This document shows positions 8,015 through 14,565 of a DNA stretch of 21,997 nt, in pieces. The notes under the pieces are model-generated. The model was not told where the DNA came from. It was given only the letters and a program-made list of their open reading frames with translations, and did not search any database. Every line of letters begins with the position of its first letter. The first letter of the stretch is position 1. Source of the stretch: Verrucomicrobiota bacterium (GTDB lineage Bacteria; Verrucomicrobiota; Verrucomicrobiia; Verrucomicrobiales; Akkermansiaceae). The stretch spans positions 1 through 21,997 of the forward strand of contig WBXE01000015.1 of the NCBI GenBank assembly GCA_008932955.1, given 5' to 3'. Made by a program: the position numbers and the translations under genes.

Positions 8015-9043
8015 CTTGGCGCAAGCGGCGCGGCGGAGGCGGTCCATGATGGCGACGCCGAGGCCGGTTTCGCTGACGGGCTCGGCGATGATGGCGTCGA
8101 GGCCGGCCTCGTCGAGGCGGCGCAGCACGAAGAAGAGGCGGATGGCGGCCTCGGCGAGCTTGCCGCTGCCGGGGCTCAGCGACTCGATGCATTCCCAGTC
8201 GTGGAGGCCGACGAATGGGCCGTCATCGGCACCGGTGTAACTGAGCAAGCCGTAGCGTTTGCCTTCTTCGGGTTGGAAATCCTCGGGGTTTTCCAACAAA
8301 ATGAGCGGAGTTTTCGGTGCGTAATGACTGGCGAGCTGGCCGGGTGTCTGGGGTGCTTGGCCGACTGGGGCGCGGGCTTTCTCGACTCTGCCAAATTCCT
8401 GGAGTTGTTCCTTGGTGATGGGGCCGGCGCGATGCAGGTGGAACAGTGGTTTTTTGCCAGGGCGAACTTCGATGGAGATGATGGTGCTTTCGATGCCCTC
8501 ACTGCAGGCGCCGGCATCGACGACGAGAGGGATGCACCCGCCGAGTTCCTTGATAACAGCGGAGGCGGAAGTGGGAGAAATACTGCCGAAAAGGTTGGCA
8601 CTGGGCGCCGCCAGCGGGCGGCCAAAGGCCTTGTTGATCGCCCGAAATACCGGATGCGCACTTTGCCGCACCGCCACCGTGGGCAGGCCGCTGGTCACCA
8701 GATCGGGCACGTCGGGATGGCGCGGCAGCACCAAGGTCAGCGGGCCGGGCCAGAATTTGCCGATGAGTTGGTTCACTGTCTCGGCGATGTCGTCGGGCAC
8801 GATAGCGACGCTGGCAAGGTCGCCGCGGGCGGCGATGTGGACGATGAGCGGGTCGAACGACGGCCGCTGCTTGGCGGCAAACACCTTGGCTACCGCCTCT
8901 GGATTGAATGCATCGGCCGCCAAACCATAGACGGTTTCGGTGGGTAAGGCGACAATTTCCCCTTGCTGGAGCAAGGCACAGGCCTCGCGCAGGGCGTCTT
9001 GCATGGCATCATCGGCAACTTCTAGAATGCGGGTCTCTGGCAC
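8012..9043 (-). CDS. tsaC: L-threonylcarbamoyladenylate synthase (Sua5/YrdC family, two-domain form)
   Basis: 343 residues. The enzyme makes threonylcarbamoyl-AMP from threonine, bicarbonate and ATP for the universal t6A37 modification of ANN-decoding tRNAs. The YrdC domain (about 12-210) shows PTETVYGLAADA (34-45), the K-x-R substrate motif K58/R60 (AKQRPSFDPL), WPGPLT (98-103), PSAN (147-150) and EGIESTII (182-189). The linker PGQLASHYAP (234-243) and the C-terminal region identify the Sua5 type rather than the short TsaC type. The start is GTG (complement of 9041-9043). It is preferred over the ATG at codon 14 because ETRILEVADD matches typical Sua5 N-termini. It converges on the O-antigen-ligase-like gene, and an octanucleotide repeat begins 22 bp upstream of the start. 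Confidence 0.95.
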   Translation of the reverse strand: MPETRILEVADDAMQDALREACALLQQGEIVALPTETVYGLAADAFNPEAVAKVFAAKQRPSFDPLIVHIAARGDLASVAIVPDDIAETVNQLIGKFWPGPLTLVLPRHPDVPDLVTSGLPTVAVRQSAHPVFRAINKAFGRPLAAPSANLFGSISPTSASAVIKELGGCIPLVVDAGACSEGIESTIISIEVRPGKKPLFHLHRAGPITKEQLQEFGRVEKARAPVGQAPQTPGQLASHYAPKTPLILLENPEDFQPEEGKRYGLLSYTGADDGPFVGLHDWECIESLSPGSGKLAEAAIRLFFVLRRLDEAGLDAIIAEPVSETGLGVAIMDRLRRAACAK

Positions 9044-9064
9044 GCCGCGAAGCTAGACTGTAAG

Positions 9065-9128
9065 ACGACAAGATGGCAAGACGACAAGACGACAAGACGA
9101 CAAGACGACAAGACGACAAGACGACAAG
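9065..9128. repeat. Octanucleotide tandem repeat (8 x ACGACAAG)
   Basis: Eight consecutive 8-bp units run from 9065 to 9128. Seven are ACGACAAG, and the second (9073-9080) is ATGGCAAG. The array lies 22-85 bp upstream of the GTG start of tsaC, on the side where its promoter should be. Slipped-strand changes in copy number could move promoter elements. It generates spurious open frames of repeated RQDDKTT-like and SSCRLVVL-like peptides on the two strands, which I do not call. The remaining gap to 9299 shows nothing recognisable. Confidence 0.95.
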
Positions 9129-9299
9129 ACTCGCGCCGCTACAATGCAAGGGACAGGGTTGCGTAGCTGCGGCATTTCATTCCCCTGCACACCTCTTGAC
9201 GTTCTGCGCGGCGCGCTGGCCAATCTGCGATTTCCTCTCAAGCCCCATCCGTCACGCAATCGCCTTGGCAAGTCCGGCCACCGCTGCTAAGCCATCGTC

Positions 9300-10007
9300 A
9301 TGGCAGACGGCAACGACGCGATAACCACCCAGCCCCCGCCGCGCGGCTGCCTCTCGCGGGCTCTCGTGCTGGCCCTGATGTTGGCCGCCGCGGGCTTAGG
9401 AGTGGCAATGTATTTCATGGCTCAGCCCCAGGACCTGAGCCATATCCACGGCTACGCCCCCAACGAGCGGCCGCAACCGAGTCGCAACCTCGGGCTGCTG
9501 CTGCAAAATTCGCTCGACCGCGCCTACCCAGTTACCTTCACCGAGGGGGAGGTCAATGGCTGGCTACAGAGCAGCCTCCAAGCCAGGCAAGGCGGCCTGT
9601 TTGCCGAGCATGTTGCGCTTGATGGCGTGTGGTTGCGCTTGGAGGAGGGGCGGGCGGAAGTGGTGTTGGAGCGCAAGTTGTGGGGTCACCCCTTGACGGT
9701 GTCGATGTACCTGCAAGTCGAACACTTGGAGACCGACCAAGGCACGACCACTGAGGTCCAATTTCACGGCGGGGAGTTTCATCCGTATGTGCCATTTCCA
9801 AAATGTGGTGGACGTTTCGGCCGGTTGCCGGTGCCGCAGGGGTTTCTGCACCTGCTGTTGCCAGCTTTCAAAAAACTCGCAGCGGTTTTCCCCGAAGAAC
9901 TCCGCCTCGGCTTCGTGGAAATGCCTCGGGTCAACATCGCTGATGGCCACATTACCTTCGACCCCCGCGGACCGAAACCCATCGCAGTCAGCCCTCCTAG
10001 CCCATGA
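9300..10007 (+). CDS. Hypothetical membrane-anchored protein
   Basis: 235 residues that I do not recognise as any family. A short, mostly polar N-terminus is followed by one transmembrane helix (about 20-41, ALVLALMLAAAGLGVAMYF). The remaining roughly 190 residues would lie outside the inner membrane. The soluble part alternates polar and hydrophobic residues, as expected for beta structure (for example 95-155), with a hydrophobic stretch at 175-195 (PQGFLHLLLPAFKKLAAVFP). It is Pro-rich at the C-terminus. Codon use resembles the neighbours and no antisense frame is better, so I believe it is a real gene. It is the first of three plus-strand genes for single-anchor or secreted proteins. ATG 9300 has no Shine-Dalgarno sequence. 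The stop codon coincides with the end of repeat copy C. Confidence 0.75.
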   Translation: MADGNDAITTQPPPRGCLSRALVLALMLAAAGLGVAMYFMAQPQDLSHIHGYAPNERPQPSRNLGLLLQNSLDRAYPVTFTEGEVNGWLQSSLQARQGGLFAEHVALDGVWLRLEEGRAEVVLERKLWGHPLTVSMYLQVEHLETDQGTTTEVQFHGGEFHPYVPFPKCGGRFGRLPVPQGFLHLLLPAFKKLAAVFPEELRLGFVEMPRVNIADGHITFDPRGPKPIAVSPPSP

Positions 10008-10160
10008 ACCTTCTGAATAATTTGGCCCGGCTGCGGCCCGTTATGGAGCGACGACTTTATTGTCGTCGTGCGGAAGGACCGGCCAAGAAACAGAGCCTTC
10101 GGCACGTACCCATGGGCCACCCTTCCACTACCACCACAAGAATGGGGTGGCTCCTTAGCC
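10005..10160 (-). repeat. Dispersed intergenic element, family 1, copy C (longest)
   Basis: Read on the minus strand, it matches copy A over its whole length and copy B over its last 70 bp. The hairpin CGACGAC (10049-10055), loop, GTCGTCG (10062-10068) is intact. The end nearest the upstream gene contains that gene's own TGA stop (10005-10007), followed by CTTCTGAATAATTTGGCCCG. This nearly equals the sequence after the tsaC stop in copy B. The shared segment therefore begins at the stop codon in both cases. Alignment with copy A ends at GGGCTAAGGAGCC (complement of about 10148-10160). Confidence 0.8.
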
Positions 10161-10204
10161 CGAGTTACTCCAGGTGCCACACCCGCCCTCCGGGTTCGGA
10201 TGCT

Positions 10205-10335
10205 AAAAAGGAAAATGCAAAGGGTTGCAGAGACGTTTTTTCACCACGGATTCAACCCAAATGGCGAATGCCATAAAATTTATAACTCATTCATTATCCG
10301 TGAATTCCGTGAAATCCGTGGTTTCCTTTTCCCTT
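10205..10335 (+). repeat. Dispersed intergenic element, family 2, copy 1
   Basis: It shares AAAGGGTTGCAG-(A/C)GACG-TTTTT at one end. At the other it shares CTCATTCATTATCCGT followed by a 9-bp periodic core (TCCGTGAAT, TCCGTGAAA, TCCGTGGTT) with the reverse complement of 11838-12020. It also has a perfect 10-bp inverted repeat, ACCACGGATT (10243-10252) and AATCCGTGGT (10313-10322). It lies directly before the start of the next gene (10342), so it forms that gene's leader and possibly part of its promoter. With copy C it fills the 334-bp gap, in which I see no gene. Confidence 0.75.
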
Positions 10336-10341
10336 TCTAGC

Positions 10342-11811
10342 ATGAAACCCATCCTCCTGCTCGGGCTTGCCGCTCTCGCCGCTATCGCCGCCGCTATCGC
10401 CGCCGCGCCCGCTGCAGAGCCGCCGCGGGCCTTGCCGTTGCCGGAGGCGGCAGCCGTCCCCGTGGCCCCGCCGGCGGGTCCAGCGGCAGCGGGCGGCGAG
10501 CTGGCGACGAGTCGCAGCGGTCAATTCCGGGTGAGCAGTGCGGATGGGTTGCTGCGCGGGACCGTGGCCATGATGGCAGAAGATGCCAAGGGCGACTTGT
10601 TGCTGCTCACCGGTGAAAAGGACGAGTGGAAGGTGCCGGTGTCCATTGTGCTCCACGGCAAGCCGGGCGACCCGCTGCCACCGCGCTCGGTGGCGATGAA
10701 GCTCTTGTTCAGCGAGGCGGGCGATGATTTGCGCCTCGATGTGCATCTGGGCCGCGGCATCGAAGCCGAATCCTTCAAACACGCCACCACCACCATCCTG
10801 CTTTACGAGCGTGCCTTGCGCGGCCGTCGCCCCGGCCGGCCGGAAACCCCGCTAATGGTCGCGCCCTGGTTGGTCGAGGGCTTGCGCGAAGCTAGCTCCT
10901 GGCAACTCAAGTCCGGCGACCGCCGCTTGTACGAGGCGCTGTTTAAACACGGCGGCCTTTTCAAACTGGACGAACTCTTCACCCTCAATGAAAGCCAGTT
11001 CGAGGAACTCGATGGGGTCATGCATGCCGCCTTCCGTGTGTCTGCCGGTTCTCTCGTGATGGCCTTGCTCAAGCAACCCCAAGGCCACCAGGGATTCCTC
11101 ACGTTTCTCTCGGAATCTGCCGCTTTCGACGGCGAAATGCCCGCCCTGCTGCGCCGCCATTTCCCCGAGCTCAACCTCTCGGAAACCAGCTTGGCCAAGT
11201 GGTGGGCCCTCCAGCTCGCTGAAATGACCACCCCGACTCTTACCGAGGTGCTGACCATCGCGGAAACCGAAGCCGCGCTCGACGACGCGTTGCACTTGGA
11301 CGTCGCCGCCGCCGAGGGGGGGCTACAACGCAAGCCCCTTGCCGACTGGCGCGAGCTTGATGCCCTTAAGCCCGCCGAACGGGTCGAAGCTGTGCGCCTG
11401 GCGCAGGACGGGTTGGTTCACCTCAGTTACCGCTGCTTCCCGTCATACCGGCCGCTCATCGGGGAGTATCAAACCGCCCTCGCGGCCATCGCCCGCCACA
11501 AAACCCGCAAAACCGCCGACCAACTTGCCGATTTGCGGGAAACCCGGGGCGCCCTGATGGCCAAGGCCAGCCGCGGTCGCGATTACCTGGATTGGTTTGA
11601 AATCACCCGTGCCCGCCAAACCAGCGGCGTATTTGAAGATTATCTCCGCCTCAAGCAACGCCTGGCTGCCCAGCCCCACAACCGCGATGACAGTCTCTCA
11701 AAGTACCTCGACCGCATGAATCAAATCTTCGTCCGCAACATGCCAGATTCAGTATCCGGCCTGCCCGCCAATCCGCCCCCAGAGACCCCCATTGACTTGC
11801 CCAAACCCTGA
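10342..11811 (+). CDS. Hypothetical secreted protein
   Basis: 489 residues from ATG 10342, which directly opens a signal peptide (MKPILLLGLAALAAIAAAIA, cleavage near 24). The frame stays open to 10225, but that extension translates the family 2 repeat and is rejected. A Pro/Ala-rich linker (about 25-50) precedes a probably mixed beta then helical body. The segment LMVAPWLVEGLREAS (about 169-183) resembles the P-x-WL-x-EG motif downstream of HExxH in peptidase-MA-like metallopeptidases. No HExxH is present, however, and the equivalent preceding stretch reads TTTILLYERALRG. It may be an inactive relative, which is a weak inference. The C-terminus is Pro-rich (LPANPPPETPIDLPKP). I cannot assign a function. 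Confidence 0.8.
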   Translation: MKPILLLGLAALAAIAAAIAAAPAAEPPRALPLPEAAAVPVAPPAGPAAAGGELATSRSGQFRVSSADGLLRGTVAMMAEDAKGDLLLLTGEKDEWKVPVSIVLHGKPGDPLPPRSVAMKLLFSEAGDDLRLDVHLGRGIEAESFKHATTTILLYERALRGRRPGRPETPLMVAPWLVEGLREASSWQLKSGDRRLYEALFKHGGLFKLDELFTLNESQFEELDGVMHAAFRVSAGSLVMALLKQPQGHQGFLTFLSESAAFDGEMPALLRRHFPELNLSETSLAKWWALQLAEMTTPTLTEVLTIAETEAALDDALHLDVAAAEGGLQRKPLADWRELDALKPAERVEAVRLAQDGLVHLSYRCFPSYRPLIGEYQTALAAIARHKTRKTADQLADLRETRGALMAKASRGRDYLDWFEITRARQTSGVFEDYLRLKQRLAAQPHNRDDSLSKYLDRMNQIFVRNMPDSVSGLPANPPPETPIDLPKP

Positions 11812-11837
11812 TGCCGCCGACTGCCTGTAAACCTAGA

Positions 11838-12020
11838 ACGGAAAATAGGAACCACGGATTAAACAGATTAAACGGATAATGAAAGAGTTGTGAATTATTT
11901 GGCAGATACATTCAGCGCGAGCCGAGGAGTAGATAGATTGATGTCTTATTTTCCGTGGAATCCTCTTCAATCGGTGATCTCTGTGGCGAAAAACGTCGCT
12001 GCAACCCTTTCCATGGTTCT
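11838..12020 (-). repeat. Dispersed intergenic element, family 2, copy 2
   Basis: On the minus strand it begins with AAAGGGTTGCAGCGACGTTTTT (complement of about 11989-12010). It ends with TTTCATTATCCGT and a 9-bp periodic core (TCCGTTTAA, TCTGTTTAA, TCCGTGGTT) at about 11849-11882. It is homologous to 10205-10335 but about 50 bp longer in the middle and in the opposite orientation. It occupies most of the 273-bp gap before the AsmA-like gene. A small hairpin, TGGGCT-TGCCCC-AGCCCA (12045-12062), lies between it and the next start. Confidence 0.75.
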
Positions 12021-12084
12021 TTCCAGGGTGAATCTCCTCATCGTTGGGCTTGCCCCAGCCCACCGGTAAGCTAAGCTCCCGCCC

Positions 12085-13584
12085 ATGAGCCGCCGCTCCA
12101 AAAGACGACGAGGTACCCCGGCCAGCGGATGGCTGGGACGCATCGCCGTGGCCATGCTCGTGGCCGGAGTGCTTGCCGCGGCTCTCGGCTATGCGTCGCT
12201 TAAAACTTATCTCCACGGCGAGGGGTTCCGCCGCTTGCTCTCGGCCAAGGTCAGCGCGGCGCTCGCCATGACGGGTGAGTTCGGTCCCTTCAACTGGGAT
12301 GGCTTGGTGGTCCATACCGACTCCTTCGAGGCCAGCGGTAGCGGCGTGATCGGCTCACTGCGCGCCGACCGCCTCCACACCGAAGTGAATCTCGCCGGCG
12401 TGCGCCGCGGCGTTTGGGACCTCGAAGCGGCCAGCGTCAACCGTCTGGAAATTTCTCTGGATGCCCGCACCCGCCCCGCTGGTTCGCCGCCCGTAGCTGC
12501 GTTCCCTGCGGAAGCTCCAGCCACTGCCGCCACCCACGACTGGTTGCCGAGCCAAGTTGAAATTAGCGGTCTGGACCTGCGCGAGTTGCTCGTTAAGGCC
12601 GTGTTGGACGACGGCGAATTGTTTGCCCACGGCATGAGGATGCGCGTCGAACGGACTGGCGACGCCCATGCCTACCGCGCCGAAATTGACGGTGGCCACG
12701 TCCGCCTCCCGTGGCCGCTGCTGCCGGCAGTCGACCTCGACCGGCTGCGCATGCGCTATCAAAATGGCGGGTTTTTTGTTACCACAGCCACCGCCGCAGT
12801 CTTTAAACAGGGGCGGATTGAGGCAGGCGGCGAGTGGAATCCCTCGCAACACCAATACGCCGCCGAAGGTAACGTGCGCGGCATCCAATGCGGTGAGTTG
12901 CTCAGCTCCGATTGGGCCAAGCGCCTGACCGGTGACCTCGCCTCCTCGTTTGTCATCGAGCGGCGCAGCAACGGCCCTCTCGCCACCGGCACTCTCACCA
13001 TCAAAAATGGCGTCCTAACCGCTCTGCCAATGCTCGACTCGCTCGCCGCCTATGCCGACACCCGCCGCTTCCGGGTGCTGCCCCTCAGCGAGGCTCGCGC
13101 CGATTGGCGCTGGCAAAATGGGGAAATCGCGCTCACTCACCTGCTGCTTTCCAGCGAAAGTTTGGTCCGCCTCGAAGGGAGTTTGACCCTCCGCGGCCGT
13201 GCGCTCGACGGCGTGCTGCGCCTGGGGTTGGCCCCCGGTACCCTCGCCGCCATCCCCGGCGCGGAAACCGTGGTCTTTCACCCCGGGGAACGCGGCTTGC
13301 TCTGGTCTCCCCTGCGCATCTCCGGCACCTTGGACGACCCACGGGAGGATCTATCCGAACGGCTGGCCGCCGCAGCTCACAGCCGCATGTTCGACGTTAT
13401 TCCTGAAACTGGCGAAAAGGTCCTCAAATTCACCCGATCCATCCTCGGTGATTCTGGAACCATCGGCAAAGGCGTTGAGGTCATCGACTCCGCCGCCGAC
13501 ACCCTCATTGGCGGTCTCAACGGACTGCTCGGCGGCAGCACTCCGCCGCCGCCAGTCCCACCTGTCCCACCGCGCTCCAAGTAA
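12085..13584 (+). CDS. AsmA-like inner-membrane-anchored protein
   Basis: 499 residues. A basic N-terminus (SRRSKRRRG) is followed by one transmembrane helix (about 18-40), leaving a large periplasmic part. The order is anchor, short amphipathic YLHGEGFRRLLSAKVSAAL-type segment, then long beta-rich body with repeated 'DRL..EV.L......GVWDLEAASVNRLEI' strands. This is the pattern of the AsmA/TamB/YhdP-like superfamily, whose members are tied to outer-membrane lipid or protein transport. The C-terminus is Pro-rich (STPPPPVPPVPPRSK). The assignment rests on architecture, not on a catalytic motif, so treat it as AsmA-like at best. ATG 12085 is the only sensible start, and no ribosome binding site is seen. 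Confidence 0.72.
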   Translation: MSRRSKRRRGTPASGWLGRIAVAMLVAGVLAAALGYASLKTYLHGEGFRRLLSAKVSAALAMTGEFGPFNWDGLVVHTDSFEASGSGVIGSLRADRLHTEVNLAGVRRGVWDLEAASVNRLEISLDARTRPAGSPPVAAFPAEAPATAATHDWLPSQVEISGLDLRELLVKAVLDDGELFAHGMRMRVERTGDAHAYRAEIDGGHVRLPWPLLPAVDLDRLRMRYQNGGFFVTTATAAVFKQGRIEAGGEWNPSQHQYAAEGNVRGIQCGELLSSDWAKRLTGDLASSFVIERRSNGPLATGTLTIKNGVLTALPMLDSLAAYADTRRFRVLPLSEARADWRWQNGEIALTHLLLSSESLVRLEGSLTLRGRALDGVLRLGLAPGTLAAIPGAETVVFHPGERGLLWSPLRISGTLDDPREDLSERLAAAAHSRMFDVIPETGEKVLKFTRSILGDSGTIGKGVEVIDSAADTLIGGLNGLLGGSTPPPPVPPVPPRSK

Positions 13585-13644
13585 GTCTGAGTCCCAGAAC
13601 CCGCCCAATAATCACTGGTGCAAGGCATCTGAGATGGATTGTAG

Positions 13645-13663
13645 CGGCGGCCTGTGACCGCCG
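13645..13663. terminator. GC-rich hairpin downstream of the AsmA-like gene
   Basis: CGGCGG (13645-13650) and CCGCCG (13658-13663) with a 7-nt loop, 60 bp after the stop at 13584. There is no T-run behind it, so an intrinsic terminator is only one possibility. It could equally be a repeat-type palindrome. Confidence 0.35.
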
Positions 13664-13702
13664 ATGTGCATGAGTCAAGTCTTCGGGGTGCCGCGCTCCA
13701 CG

Positions 13703-13815
13703 GAATTGATTGACGATTGATGATTTTGGATTGTTGAAGTGAGCTTGCTGGGCGCAGCACTCGATTTCAAGCTCACATCACAAATCAACACTCATCAATC
13801 GGCAATCGTCAATTA
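13703..13815. repeat. Long imperfect inverted repeat
   Basis: The left arm (13703-13746) and right arm (13769-13815) are reverse complements over about 45 bp with a few mismatches and a small insertion. Shared blocks are ATTGACGATTG at the outside and GTGAGCTT at the inside. The 22-nt loop contains a further TGCTG-GGCG-CAGCA hairpin (13746-13759). The structure is AT-richer than its surroundings. It lies in the 377-bp gap before marR, where I see no gene. The short open frame across it (13739-13924) is not credible. Confidence 0.85.
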
Positions 13816-13836
13816 TCTGCGCATTTCGTTCGGTCT

Positions 13837-13915
13837 GAGGCGCAGCCTCGCTAGGCTAATTCTTGGAGAGGGTTCCACTACCCGCTCTGCGGGGAATATA
13901 TTAAGGTATAGCTAT
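13837..13915. promoter_or_regulatory. Candidate marR promoter/operator region
   Basis: A small hairpin GAGGC-GCA-GCCTC (13837-13849) is followed by an AT-rich stretch, AATATATTAAGG, and the 8-bp palindrome ATAGCTAT (13908-13915), 47 bp before the marR ATG. MarR proteins bind palindromes near their own promoters, so this is a reasonable candidate. It rests on sequence symmetry and position only. Confidence 0.3.
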
Positions 13916-13961
13916 GATTACTGAGTGGTCTGATTGAGCATCAGCAGTTCCCCCAGCCGTC

Positions 13962-14363
13962 ATGAAAACAACCATCCTGGATTGTCCGGAAAAATCCGAC
14001 GCCGAGCGCCTTGCTGATTTTGTTATGTTTACCCAACCGAGGTGCGTGCTCAACCTGTCAGCGCAACTCATCAAGGGTCATATCTCGATCGTGCAGTTTT
14101 TTCTGTTAGCATATCTCGCCAACGCCGAGTTTCTGACCATGTCGGACATTGCCAAGAAAATGGGTCATTCGACTGCCGCCGCCACCGGTCAGGTGGATCG
14201 GCTGGAGAGCCTGTTGTATGTCAAGCGGGTGCATGCCGACGACGACCGGCGCAAGATTTTGGTGCGCATCACGCGCAGCGGGGATGAATTGGTGGCGAGC
14301 ATGCACAAAGAGATAGCCAACGATCTGGTGAGCGTGCTCGCGGACATGAACGCGCATGCATGA
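13962..14363 (+). CDS. MarR-family transcriptional regulator
   Basis: 133 residues, the usual size for the family. The winged helix-turn-helix is visible. LTMSDIAKKMGHSTAAATGQVDRLESLLYVKRV (about 58-90) covers the recognition helices, and HADDDRRKILVRITRSGDEL (about 91-110) covers the wing, with the conserved D-x-R-R-K-x-x-x-x-x-T pattern. The N- and C-terminal helices would form the dimer interface. It is convergent with the barrel-sulfatase unit and not divergent from any target, so its regulon cannot be read from position. Start ATG 13962. A ligand cannot be predicted. Confidence 0.92.
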   Translation: MKTTILDCPEKSDAERLADFVMFTQPRCVLNLSAQLIKGHISIVQFFLLAYLANAEFLTMSDIAKKMGHSTAAATGQVDRLESLLYVKRVHADDDRRKILVRITRSGDELVASMHKEIANDLVSVLADMNAHA

Positions 14364-14391
14364 TTCATGCCCAAAATCCGAAATTAAAATT

Positions 14392-14431
14392 CTGCAATGA
14401 GAAGATGAGCCACAGATTGCAGGGATTTTTT
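14392..14431 (+). terminator. Possible intrinsic terminator after marR
   Basis: CTGCAAT (14392-14398) and ATTGCAG (14416-14422) form a perfect 7-bp stem with a 17-nt loop, followed by GGGA and six T residues (14426-14431). The long loop makes it a weak candidate. It lies 28 bp after the marR stop in the convergent gap, and the rest of that gap to 14565 shows nothing further. Confidence 0.4.
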
Positions 14432-14565
14432 GGTATGGATTACTCCACCATTTGCAACTTTGGGGTTCGGGATGAATGCACAGAAGGGAGGCTGGAGGCA
14501 GGGTTGGATGGTGCGAAGGGGCTGAGTCTCCGCCCCAGCGAGCGGTTCGCCCGGCCCGGGGTATG

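Noticed and set aside
9053..9324. Small open frames across the octanucleotide repeat on both strands
   Set aside because: They encode only the eight-residue repeat peptides produced by an 8-bp unit in any frame.
13739..13924. 61-residue open frame before marR
   Set aside because: It reads through the inverted repeat and the AT-rich leader, with no protein-like composition or family pattern.
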